Positions 1-6,258 of a stretch of DNA of 10,731 nt are shown piece after piece (the stretch's first letter is position 1; each line of letters starts with the position of its first letter). The notes beneath the pieces are model-generated. The model made no database searches and was not told the DNA's origin. It worked only from the letters and a program-made list of their open reading frames with translations. Location of the stretch: contig JAOPZQ010000449.1 of assembly GCA_025964075.1 (NCBI GenBank), forward strand, positions 1-10,731. Direction: 5' to 3'. The position numbers and the translations under genes are program-made. Origin of the DNA: Solirubrobacterales bacterium (lineage in GTDB: Bacteria > Actinomycetota > Thermoleophilia > Solirubrobacterales > Solirubrobacteraceae).

Positions 1-2
1 GG

Positions 3-3000
3 GCCGGCCCGCCGGTCGCCGCGGGCGCGCCGCGTCCGACGAGCACCGTGCGCGCCGCGCGCAGCTCGCTGACCCGCTCTCTCGGAGCCCAGGCGGTGCT
101 CGGCGTCGACCGGGGAACGGGAACCGCGGATGCCCTGCAGAAGCTGAACGGCACGCTGACGGGCGCTTCGAGCGCCGACCGCGCCGGGATCGCGTGGAGC
201 TACGTCCGCGCCCACGCCGCGGCGCTCGGCCTGAGCTCGTCCGACCTCGGCGGCTTCGCGCTGGCCGACCGCCAGGTCTCGGGCCGCAACCTCCTGACGC
301 TGGGGTGGACGCAGAGCTACCGCGGCATCCCCGCCTTCGACAACGGCCTCCGCGCCGCGCTTGACCGGTCGGGCCGCCTGATCGACGTGATCGGTACGCC
401 GCTCCACGCCCTGACGCTGGCCTCGACGACGCCTCGCCTCCGCGCCGCGCAGGCCCTGGGCGCCCTGATGGCCAACGTCGGCGCGCACCGTGCCGTGCGG
501 GTGGCCTCGGGCCCGACCGGCGCGCGGCGCGCGACGCGCTTCGCCGGCGGCGACTCCGCCCGCCTGGTGATCTTCGGCGGCGACGGAGCGCCCCGGCTCG
601 CCTGGCACCTGACCTACGCGGCGAGCTCGGTGGCGAACTACGACGCGGTCGTCGACGCCACCACCGGGCGCGTGCTCTACCGCGACAACATGACGAAGTT
701 CGCCTCGGACGCCAGCGTATGGCCGAACTATCCGGGGGCGCCGAGCGGGGGCGTAGCGGTGTCCGAGGACCTCGCGGCGCTCGGCTACCTCGCTCCGAGC
801 GCGACGCGCCTCATCGGCAACAACGCCCACGTTTACGACGACCTCAACGACGACAACACAGCTCAGCCGAGCGAGGAGGTCGGGCCGAATCCGGCGACGT
901 CCGACTTCGTCTACGCGTTCTCTCCCTTCGACGTGAACGCGGGCTGCACCGACCCGGCGTTCCCGTGCGCGTGGGACCCGAGCGCGCCGGCGTCCTGGCA
1001 CACGAACCAGCAGCAGAACGCCGTCCAGCTCTTCTGGCTCGTCAACAACTACCACGACCACCTGGCGAGCGCCCCGATCGGGTTCACGGACTTCCAGGGC
1101 GACAACCTGGTGCAGGTCAACGCCGACGACGGGGCGGCCGCGGGGCCCAGCGGCGGCCCCGACGGAGCGCATCTGAACGACGCCAACATGACGACACCGC
1201 CGTCCGGCCCGCCGAAGATGCAGATGTACCTGTTCGACTCGCCGAACCGGGCGATCAACGGCGGCGACGACGCGGCGACCGTCTACCACGAGTACACGCA
1301 CGGCCTCACGGCGCGCCTCGTCACGAACACCGACGGCAGCGGCGCCCTCGGCTCGGCGCAGTCGTCGGCGATGAGCGAGGGATGGAGCGACTGGTACGCC
1401 GAGGACTTCCTCGTCCGCCAGGGTTACGAGACCGACAATTCCGGGACGGCGGGCGAGATCGACATCGGCCGGTACTCCGACATCACCGGCCACGCCACAC
1501 GCCCACAGGGCCTCGACTGCCCCGTCAGCCAGACGGAGGTCGCAGAGTGCCCGAGCCTCCCCCGCCATCCGGGCGGCTACACCTTCGGCGACTTCGGCAC
1601 GGTCGCCGGATTTGCCGAGCCGCACGCGGACGGCGTGATCTGGTCGCAGACGCTGTGGGACCTGCGGCAGGCGCTGATCGCGCAGGCCGGCGACGAGCAG
1701 GTCGGCTCCGACCACGCCGAGCAGCTCATCACGGACGCGATGCGGCCCGGCCTGTCACCGCCGGAGCCCTCGTTCCTCCAGGAGCGCAACGCGATCCTCG
1801 CCGCCGACACCGCGGACTTCCCGACGCCCTCGGGAGGCCAGTTCCACACGATCATCTGGCAGGTCTTCGCCGCCCGCGGCATGGGGTTCTACGCCGGCGC
1901 CGCCGACAGCAGCGACACCACGCCGGTCGAGGACTTCCACCTTCCTCCGACGGGGACCGACACCGGAACGATCGCCGGCCGCGTGACGAGCGCCGACACC
2001 GGGCTGCCGCTGAGCGGCCTGACGGTGGGCATCGGCGGCGGGATGACCACGGCGGCGAGCACCGACGCGAACGGCGCCTATCACCTGGCCGCGCCGGCCG
2101 GCACCTACGGCAAGCTCGTGGCGTCCCCCTCGGCCGGGTACGACCAGGTGGTCGCCACCGGAGTGCAGGTGAGCCCGGGCGACACGACGACCCGCGACTT
2201 CGGCGTCACCCGGGACTGGGCGGCGAGCGCGGGGGGCGCGACGGTCGCCCAGAACAGCGACGACACCGGCTCCCCGTTCGGCTGCGGAGGCGCCGCGCTC
2301 GTCGACCAGCAGACCGGTGTCGGATGGTCCGCGTACAACGCCGGCCACGACCCGAACAACCCGCAGAACGGCGATCCCACGCTGATCATCCGCCTCCCCG
2401 ACGCGATCACGGTGCGCTCGTTCCTCGCCGACCCGGGGAACACGTGCGGCGACTCCACCTCCGCGAGCACGGCGGGCTACCGGATCGAGACCTCGCCGAC
2501 CCTCAACCCGGCGACGTGGACGGTCGCCATGGAGGGCACGTTCACCCCCTCCGAGGCCCACCGGCAGAGCCTGCTGACCCCCACCGCCGGCACGACCGGC
2601 GTCCGCTTCGTCCGCCTCACGCTCCTCAGCCCGCAGAGCGTGTCGTCGGACTTCGTCGACTTCTCGGAGCTCGAGGTCCTCGGCGGGCGGCCGAACGTCC
2701 TGCCCTCGGGGCACCTGACCGTCTCGCCGTCATCGCTGGCTCCCGGCGGGACCGTCACGCTCGACGCCTACTCGTTCACCGACCCCGACAGCGCGATCGT
2801 CGGCTACGACTGGGACTTCGACGGCAACGGGACGATCGACCGCACGACGGCGGGCCCGACGACGAGCGTGACCTACGGCTCGGCTGGGACCTACACGGCC
2901 CTGGTCGGGGTCCGGGACTTCCGCGGCGGCAGCGGCGCCGCGTCCGCGACCGTCGCCGTGGGGTCTCCGAGCACCGTGCCGCCCTCCACCGTCCCGCCGT

Positions 3001-3344
3001 CGACGCCGGGCGCCGACCCCGTCGCGACGATCTCCAGGACCGGCAGCCGCGGGAAGGTGACGCTCACGATCGTCTGCTCGCGCGCGTGCACGACCACCGC
3101 GGGCGCGACGGTCACGTCGGCGCTGAAGCGCCGGTACCGCCTCGAGGCCCGCACGGTGGCGAAGCTGACCGCGAGCCCGACCGCCGCGGGCACCCGGCGA
3201 TTCACCCTCACGCTGACCGCGAAGGTGCGCTCCGCCCTGCACCGCCGCCACGTCAAGCGCCTGCCGATCTCGATCCGCGTGACGACGAGGGACTCCGCCG
3301 GCCGCACCGGGACCGCGGCCCGCGCCGTGACCGTCAAGCTGTAG
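3..3344 (+). CDS. Secreted M36 (fungalysin-type) zinc metallopeptidase, multidomain, 5' end missing
   Basis: An extracellular zinc endopeptidase of family M36. The frame is open from the first bases and no signal peptide is visible, so the true start lies before the window. The first in-frame start codon is GTG 48, and residue numbers below count from it. Residues about 20-215 look like the FTP/PepSY propeptide. The catalytic domain spans about 230-620, with zinc ligands H414 and H418 in HEYTH and E444 in SEGWSDW, plus H526 in EPHADG. A carboxypeptidase-regulatory-like beta fold (640-720), a discoidin-like segment (723-882) and a PKD domain (887-972, with YDWDFDGNG) follow. A linker of two STVPP repeats (975-984) leads to a basic C-terminal module with a CSRAC cysteine pair (C1010, C1014). 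There is no LPXTG motif or C-terminal membrane segment, so release or non-covalent wall binding is likely. The peptidase call is firm; the accessory domain names rest on pattern only. Confidence 0.9.
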   Translation, partial: AGPPVAAGAPRPTSTVRAARSSLTRSLGAQAVLGVDRGTGTADALQKLNGTLTGASSADRAGIAWSYVRAHAAALGLSSSDLGGFALADRQVSGRNLLTLGWTQSYRGIPAFDNGLRAALDRSGRLIDVIGTPLHALTLASTTPRLRAAQALGALMANVGAHRAVRVASGPTGARRATRFAGGDSARLVIFGGDGAPRLAWHLTYAASSVANYDAVVDATTGRVLYRDNMTKFASDASVWPNYPGAPSGGVAVSEDLAALGYLAPSATRLIGNNAHVYDDLNDDNTAQPSEEVGPNPATSDFVYAFSPFDVNAGCTDPAFPCAWDPSAPASWHTNQQQNAVQLFWLVNNYHDHLASAPIGFTDFQGDNLVQVNADDGAAAGPSGGPDGAHLNDANMTTPPSGPPKMQMYLFDSPNRAINGGDDAATVYHEYTHGLTARLVTNTDGSGALGSAQSSAMSEGWSDWYAEDFLVRQGYETDNSGTAGEIDIGRYSDITGHATRPQGLDCPVSQTEVAECPSLPRHPGGYTFGDFGTVAGFAEPHADGVIWSQTLWDLRQALIAQAGDEQVGSDHAEQLITDAMRPGLSPPEPSFLQERNAILAADTADFPTPSGGQFHTIIWQVFAARGMGFYAGAADSSDTTPVEDFHLPPTGTDTGTIAGRVTSADTGLPLSGLTVGIGGGMTTAASTDANGAYHLAAPAGTYGKLVASPSAGYDQVVATGVQVSPGDTTTRDFGVTRDWAASAGGATVAQNSDDTGSPFGCGGAALVDQQTGVGWSAYNAGHDPNNPQNGDPTLIIRLPDAITVRSFLADPGNTCGDSTSASTAGYRIETSPTLNPATWTVAMEGTFTPSEAHRQSLLTPTAGTTGVRFVRLTLLSPQSVSSDFVDFSELEVLGGRPNVLPSGHLTVSPSSLAPGGTVTLDAYSFTDPDSAIVGYDWDFDGNGTIDRTTAGPTTSVTYGSAGTYTALVGVRDFRGGSGAASATVAVGSPSTVPPSTVPPSTPGADPVATISRTGSRGKVTLTIVCSRACTTTAGATVTSALKRRYRLEARTVAKLTASPTAAGTRRFTLTLTAKVRSALHRRHVKRLPISIRVTTRDSAGRTGTAARAVTVKL

Positions 3345-3346
3345 CC

Positions 3347-4192
3347 GTGCCTGCGGACTTCCTAGTGATGGGCGTGGTCAACGTCACGCCGGACTCGTTC
3401 TCGGACGGCGGCCGCTACCTCGACCACGACGCGGCCGTCGCGCATGGGCACGAGCTCGTGGAGGAGGGGGCCGACTGGCTCGACGTCGGCGGCGAGTCGA
3501 CGCGCCCGGGCGCCGATCCCGTCGCCGAGGACGAGGAGCTCCGCCGCGTCGTCCCGGTGCTCGAGGACCTCGCGGGCCTCGTGCCGCTGTCGATCGACAC
3601 GTCGAAGCTCTCCGTGGCGCGAGCCGCCCTCGACGCGGGCGCCACGCTCGTCAACGACGTCACCGCGTTCCGGAGCGCCCCCGAGCTCGCCGGCCTCGTC
3701 GCGGAGCGGGGCGCGCAGTGCATCCTGATGCACATGCTGGGCGAGCCGCGCACGATGCAGCGCGATCCGCACTACGACGACGTCGTGTCCGAGGTCAAGG
3801 AGTTCCTCGAGGCGCGGCTGGCGTTCGCGGTCGCCGAAGGCGTCCCGGAGGACCGCGTGATGCTCGACCCCGGCATCGGGTTCGGCAAGACGCTCGAGCA
3901 CAACCTCGAGCTGATCCGCCGCCTCGACGAGATCGCCGCGCTCGGCCGTCCGGTGGTGATGGGCACCTCGCGCAAGTCGTTCCTCGGCCGGATCACCGGT
4001 CGGGACGTCGACGAGCGGGTGCCGGGGACGATCGCCTCTAACGTCCTCGCCTACGAGCGTGGCGCCCGGGTGTTCCGGGTGCACGACGTCGCTCCCGTCC
4101 GGGACGGCCTGCTCGTGGCGGCTGCTACGGTCCGCGACCCATGGCCGACGACCCCGAGGACTACGACGACCTCGACGAGGACGACGAGCTGA
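3347..4192 (+). CDS. folP: Dihydropteroate synthase
   Basis: Condenses 6-hydroxymethyl-dihydropterin diphosphate with p-aminobenzoate to give dihydropteroate in the cytoplasmic folate pathway; it is the sulfonamide target in bacteria. Counting from GTG 3347 (281 aa), all DHPS signatures are present: NVTPDSFSDGG from N12, GGESTRPG from G48, SIDTSK with D84, DPGIGFGK from D174, SRKSFLG from S208 and RVHDV from R244. GTG 3347 lies 2 nt after the peptidase stop. GTG 3365 and ATG 3368 are in-frame alternatives that would begin almost at the first strand, so 3347 is preferred. The last 18 or so residues are Thr/Arg/Pro-rich and overlap the folB start in another frame; they lie beyond the conserved fold. 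Its place directly before folB and folK supports the assignment. Confidence 0.96.
   Translation: MPADFLVMGVVNVTPDSFSDGGRYLDHDAAVAHGHELVEEGADWLDVGGESTRPGADPVAEDEELRRVVPVLEDLAGLVPLSIDTSKLSVARAALDAGATLVNDVTAFRSAPELAGLVAERGAQCILMHMLGEPRTMQRDPHYDDVVSEVKEFLEARLAFAVAEGVPEDRVMLDPGIGFGKTLEHNLELIRRLDEIAALGRPVVMGTSRKSFLGRITGRDVDERVPGTIASNVLAYERGARVFRVHDVAPVRDGLLVAAATVRDPWPTTPRTTTTSTRTTS
4126..4131 (+). promoter_or_regulatory. Possible -10 box for folB
   Basis: TACGGT fits the TANNNT pattern of sigma-70-type -10 boxes and ends 9 nt before ATG 4141, inside the 3' end of folP. It would give a transcript with almost no leader. No convincing -35 is visible, and folB could instead be served by the folP transcript. 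Confidence 0.25.
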
Positions 4193-4578
4193 GCGGGGAC
4201 GAGGAGGCCGGCGAGCCCGAGGTCACGATCGAGATCTCGGGCCTATCGCTCTACACGCACCACGGCGTCAGCCCCGCAGAGCAGGAGATCGGCCAGCGAC
4301 TCGTGTTCGACCTCCGGCTCGACGTCGGGGACTGCGACGCGACGCTGACCGACCGGATCGAGGACACGGTCGACTACGCGAAGGTGTGTCAGGAGGTGGC
4401 GCTCGCCGCCCAGCAGCGCTCCTACCGCACGCTCGAGCGCCTGGCGACGGCGGTCGCCGACCGGCTCCTCGACCGCTTCGACGCCCAATCCGTCTGGGTC
4501 AAGGCCTCGAAGCCCGAGCCCCCGATCCCGCTTCCCGTGGACGAGGTCTCGGTGGAGGTCTGGAGGGAAGCGGAGTAG
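4141..4578 (+). CDS. folB: Dihydroneopterin aldolase
   Basis: Cleaves 7,8-dihydroneopterin to 6-hydroxymethyl-7,8-dihydropterin and glycolaldehyde, the step before FolK. The conserved fold starts near residue 28. By comparison with the S. aureus enzyme as I remember it, E47 (in PAEQEIGQ), Y79 (in DTVDYAKV) and K124 (in SKPEPPIP) match the known active-site Glu, Tyr and Lys. At 145 aa it is longer than the usual 115-125. The extra 27 residues or so at the N-terminus are mostly Asp and Glu and are encoded where the gene overlaps folP by 52 nt. ATG 4141 is the only standard start codon before the conserved core; a CTG at 4189 is the only other option I see. No clear Shine-Dalgarno sequence precedes it, but a TACGGT box ends 9 nt upstream. 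A strong stem-loop follows the stop. Confidence 0.93.
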   Translation: MADDPEDYDDLDEDDELSGDEEAGEPEVTIEISGLSLYTHHGVSPAEQEIGQRLVFDLRLDVGDCDATLTDRIEDTVDYAKVCQEVALAAQQRSYRTLERLATAVADRLLDRFDAQSVWVKASKPEPPIPLPVDEVSVEVWREAE

Positions 4579-4590
4579 CGCGGCGAGCTT

Positions 4591-4630
4591 CGGCCGCGCC
4601 ACGTCTCCCGCACGAGACGCGACGCGGCCG
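4591..4630 (+). terminator. Stem-loop after folB, possible terminator without U-tract
   Basis: Outer arms CGGCCGCG (4591-4598) and CGCGGCCG (4623-4630) pair perfectly. After a 3x3 internal loop, inner arms CGTCTC (4602-4607) and GAGACG (4614-4619) pair around a 6-nt loop. It begins 12 nt after the folB stop, where a terminator is expected, but no run of T follows. GC-rich hairpins without a U-tract are often proposed as terminators in actinobacteria. An mRNA 3'-end stabiliser is the alternative. Confidence 0.55.
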
Positions 4631-4673
4631 CTCGCTTGATGGGGCCGGCGGCGGCGTCCTGTCCCCCAGGGCC

Positions 4674-4693
4674 GCAAGCCGGTCACCGGTTGC
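4674..4693. repeat. Imperfect palindrome between folB and folK
   Basis: The arms GCAA...CCGGT and ACCGG...TTGC mirror each other around a single central base, with one unpaired G in the left arm. The near-zero spacer makes a DNA-level operator for a dimeric regulator more likely than an RNA hairpin. It lies about 70 nt before the putative folK -10 box. The rest of the 198-nt gap (4579-4776) holds the stem-loop and the folK promoter candidate; I recognise no known riboswitch or RNA gene in it. Confidence 0.35.
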
Positions 4694-4763
4694 CGCAGGT
4701 GGGTCAAGCCCGCGACCACACGGAGTGCAGCACGGGTCCGGCCGCCAGACGTGAAGCTGCCGT

Positions 4764-4769
4764 TACCGT
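4764..4769 (+). promoter_or_regulatory. Candidate -10 box of a leaderless folK transcript
   Basis: TACCGT (TANNNT pattern) is followed by exactly 7 nt and then GTG 4777. That would put the transcription start at or next to the start codon. There is no Shine-Dalgarno sequence before 4777, consistent with leaderless translation. I see no clear -35 element. Confidence 0.45.
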
Positions 4770-4776
4770 CTGCGCC

Positions 4777-5280
4777 GTGCCTGCCGCGATCGGCTACCTG
4801 GGTCTGGGCTCGAACGTCGGCGACCGCCGCCGCCATCTCGAGGAGGCGGCGGCCGCGCTGCCCCGCCACGGCGTCGACGTCCTCGCCTCGTCCTCCGTCT
4901 ACGAGACCCAGCCGGTGGGCCTCGTGCTCGACCAGCGCGAGTTCCTCAACGCCTGCCTGCGGATCCGAACGGAGCTGGAGCCCGAGGCGCTCCTCGACGC
5001 CTGCAAGGCGGTCGAGCAGGAGCTGGGCCGGGTCCCGGGCGGCGTGCGTCACGGACCGCGGCCGATCGACGTCGACCTCCTCCTGCTCGGCGAGACGACC
5101 CACCGCTCGCAGCGCCTGACGCTGCCGCACGAGCAGGTCACGTCACGCCGGTTCGTGCTCGTGCCGCTGCTCGAGCTCGACCCGGGCCTCGCCACGCCCG
5201 ACGGCACGCGCCTGGCCGTCGCCCTGGCGGCGCTGGGAGCGGGGCAGGACGTCCGCCGCGCCGGGCCGCCGCTGGTTTGA
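4777..5280 (+). CDS. folK: 2-amino-4-hydroxy-6-hydroxymethyldihydropteridine diphosphokinase (HPPK)
   Basis: Transfers diphosphate from ATP to 6-hydroxymethyl-7,8-dihydropterin, making the FolP substrate. From GTG 4777 the protein is 167 aa, close to the usual HPPK length. It opens with the family's first strand and GLGSN (residues 9-13). The HPPK signature HGPRPIDVD follows at 92-100, with Asp98 and Asp100 as the expected magnesium ligands. The frame stays open upstream to TTG 4636/ATG 4639, but that would add about 46 low-complexity residues before a strand that normally begins the protein, so I chose 4777. A -10-like box 7 nt upstream and the stem-loop after folB suggest folK has its own promoter. 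coaX begins 15 nt downstream. Confidence 0.94.
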   Translation: MPAAIGYLGLGSNVGDRRRHLEEAAAALPRHGVDVLASSSVYETQPVGLVLDQREFLNACLRIRTELEPEALLDACKAVEQELGRVPGGVRHGPRPIDVDLLLLGETTHRSQRLTLPHEQVTSRRFVLVPLLELDPGLATPDGTRLAVALAALGAGQDVRRAGPPLV

Positions 5281-5282
5281 CC

Positions 5283-5288
5283 GATAAT
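5283..5288 (+). promoter_or_regulatory. Candidate -10 box of a leaderless coaX transcript
   Basis: GATAAT matches TATAAT at five of six positions and lies in the 15-nt gap between folK and coaX, 7 nt before ATG 5296. The spacing is the same as at folK. No Shine-Dalgarno sequence fits in the gap, so leaderless initiation is plausible. No obvious -35 is seen in the folK 3' end. Confidence 0.45.
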
Positions 5289-5295
5289 CCGCGCG

Positions 5296-6060
5296 ATGCT
5301 CCTCGTCGTCGACGTCGGAAACACCCAGACGCACTTCGGGACGTTCGACGGGGAGCGCCTCGTCGAGCACTGGCGCTACGCCACGGTGCGGGAGGAGACC
5401 GCGGACGAGCTCGGCGCGAAGCTGCGCGGCCTCCTCGCGCTGCGGGGCCAGAGCTTCGAGGACATCGACGCGAGCATCGTGTCCTCGACGGTGCCGAGGC
5501 TGAACCTGGAGTGGCTCCAGGCGGGCCAGCGCTACCTCGGCCACGAGACGATCATCGTCGGGACGGGCGTCAAGACCGGCATCCCGATCCGGATCGACAA
5601 CCCGCGGGAGCTCGGGGCCGACCGGCTCGTCAACGCCGTGGCCGCCTACGAGCGCGTGCAGGGCTCGTGCATCGTCGTCGACTTCGGGACGGCGATCACC
5701 TACGACGTCGTCTCCGCGGAGGGCGAGCTCCTGGGCGCGCTGATCTCCCCGGGGATCGAGATCGCGCTCGAGGCGCTGACCGTGCGCGCCGCGCGGTTGC
5801 CCCATGTCGAGCTCGTCGAGCCCCGGGCCCTGATCGGCAAGTCCACCGTGGAGGCGATCCGCTCGGGCGTCGTCTACGGCTACGCCGGCCAGGTCGACGG
5901 CATCGTGCGGCGCCTGCACGCCGAGCTCGGCGAGGAGGCGGAGACGATCGCCACCGGCGGGCTGGCGCACGTGGTCGTGCCGTTCACGGAGACGATCGAC
6001 CAGGTCGACGACCTGCTCACGCTGACGGGGCTGCGTCTGATCTTCGAGCGCAACCGGTAG
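5296..6060 (+). CDS. coaX: Type III pantothenate kinase
   Basis: Phosphorylates pantothenate with ATP, the first committed step of coenzyme A synthesis, in the cytoplasm. The 254-aa length is typical of CoaX. Motifs of the ASKHA-fold type III enzymes are all present: VVDVGNT at residues 4-10 (phosphate-binding loop), LGADRLVNA with D109 as the expected catalytic Asp, and VVDFGTAITYD with D129, followed by GALISPGIEIALEAL. CoaX differs in fold and inhibitor response from the type I kinase CoaA; many actinobacteria carry genes for both types. The gene sits between folK and dusB, close to lysS and clpC, a neighbourhood where coaX is often found in Actinomycetota. ATG 5296 is the only sensible start, as the first conserved strand begins at residue 2. 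Confidence 0.96.
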   Translation: MLLVVDVGNTQTHFGTFDGERLVEHWRYATVREETADELGAKLRGLLALRGQSFEDIDASIVSSTVPRLNLEWLQAGQRYLGHETIIVGTGVKTGIPIRIDNPRELGADRLVNAVAAYERVQGSCIVVDFGTAITYDVVSAEGELLGALISPGIEIALEALTVRAARLPHVELVEPRALIGKSTVEAIRSGVVYGYAGQVDGIVRRLHAELGEEAETIATGGLAHVVVPFTETIDQVDDLLTLTGLRLIFERNR

Positions 6061-6065
6061 GGGCA

Positions 6066-6108
6066 GCGGCTCGAAAGACGGCGCCTCGAGGGGGAGGGTT
6101 CGAGCCGC
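6066..6108. repeat. 10-bp perfect inverted repeat downstream of coaX
   Basis: GCGGCTCGAA (6066-6075) and TTCGAGCCGC (6099-6108) are exact reverse complements separated by 23 nt. The repeat starts 6 nt after the coaX stop. As RNA it makes a 10-bp stem; no T-run follows. It could be a terminator stem, a processing site or a dispersed repeat unit. Confidence 0.45.
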
Positions 6109-6127
6109 CGCGGCGAAAAACGGCGGC
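6104..6127. repeat. Second hairpin, overlapping the first, with an A-rich loop
   Basis: GCCGCCG (6104-6110) pairs with CGGCGGC (6121-6127) around a 10-nt loop ending in AAAAA. Its left arm shares 5 nt with the right arm of the preceding 6066-6108 repeat, so the two stems exclude each other, as alternative RNA conformers would. Confidence 0.4.
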
Positions 6128-6140
6128 GAGTGGCTCCCGA

Positions 6141-6157
6141 GGTCCCTATGTGGGACC
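6141..6157. repeat. Third hairpin in the coaX-dusB gap
   Basis: GGTCCC (6141-6146) and GGGACC (6152-6157) form a perfect 6-bp stem with a 5-nt TATGT loop. With a weaker stem at 6201-6216 (CCCCG/CGGGG, 6-nt loop), this makes four hairpins in a 198-nt gap. I recognise no known RNA family here. Confidence 0.4.
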
Positions 6158-6240
6158 CAGCGCACCGTTGGACCCGAGAACCGCGCGCCGCGACGGTCGA
6201 CCCCGTCCCCTCGGGGCGTCGTCGTTCGAAACGCCGCCAC

Positions 6241-6246
6241 TAAGAT
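6241..6246 (+). promoter_or_regulatory. Possible -10 box for dusB
   Basis: TAAGAT fits TANNNT and lies 12 nt before ATG 6259, which would give a leader of about 5 nt. There is no Shine-Dalgarno sequence and no clear -35. If this is the dusB promoter, the hairpins at 6066-6216 are upstream of the transcript and act as DNA elements or as part of the coaX 3' region. Confidence 0.3.
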
Positions 6247-6258
6247 CGATCGCAAGCC

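Noticed and set aside
48..50. GTG 48 as true start of the M36 peptidase
   Set aside because: The frame is open to the left edge and residues after 48 look like a mature propeptide with no signal peptide. The real start should lie before the window.
1755..2714. Antisense open frames within the peptidase gene
   Set aside because: Low-complexity Arg/Gly/Ala composition; no start context or motif. Explained by GC-rich codon bias on the + strand.
719..3346. Long open frame through the peptidase in the folP frame
   Set aside because: It is an Arg/Pro/Ala-rich shadow frame caused by GC content. Recognisable FolP sequence begins only at 3347; the peptidase frame shows M36 motifs throughout.
3444..4041. 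Short + strand open frames inside folP
   Set aside because: Arg/Ser/Ala-rich shadow frames overlapping clear DHPS motifs; no independent evidence of coding.
4639..4776. Upstream start for folK at ATG 4639
   Set aside because: It would add about 46 low-complexity residues before the first strand of HPPK, and would leave no room for the -10 box at 4764-4769 to be a promoter of the gene.
6094..6110. GGTTCGAGCC after coaX as a tRNA T-arm
   Set aside because: The expected 5-bp T-stem does not pair, and no anticodon or D arm can be placed upstream. It is explained by the 10-bp inverted repeat.
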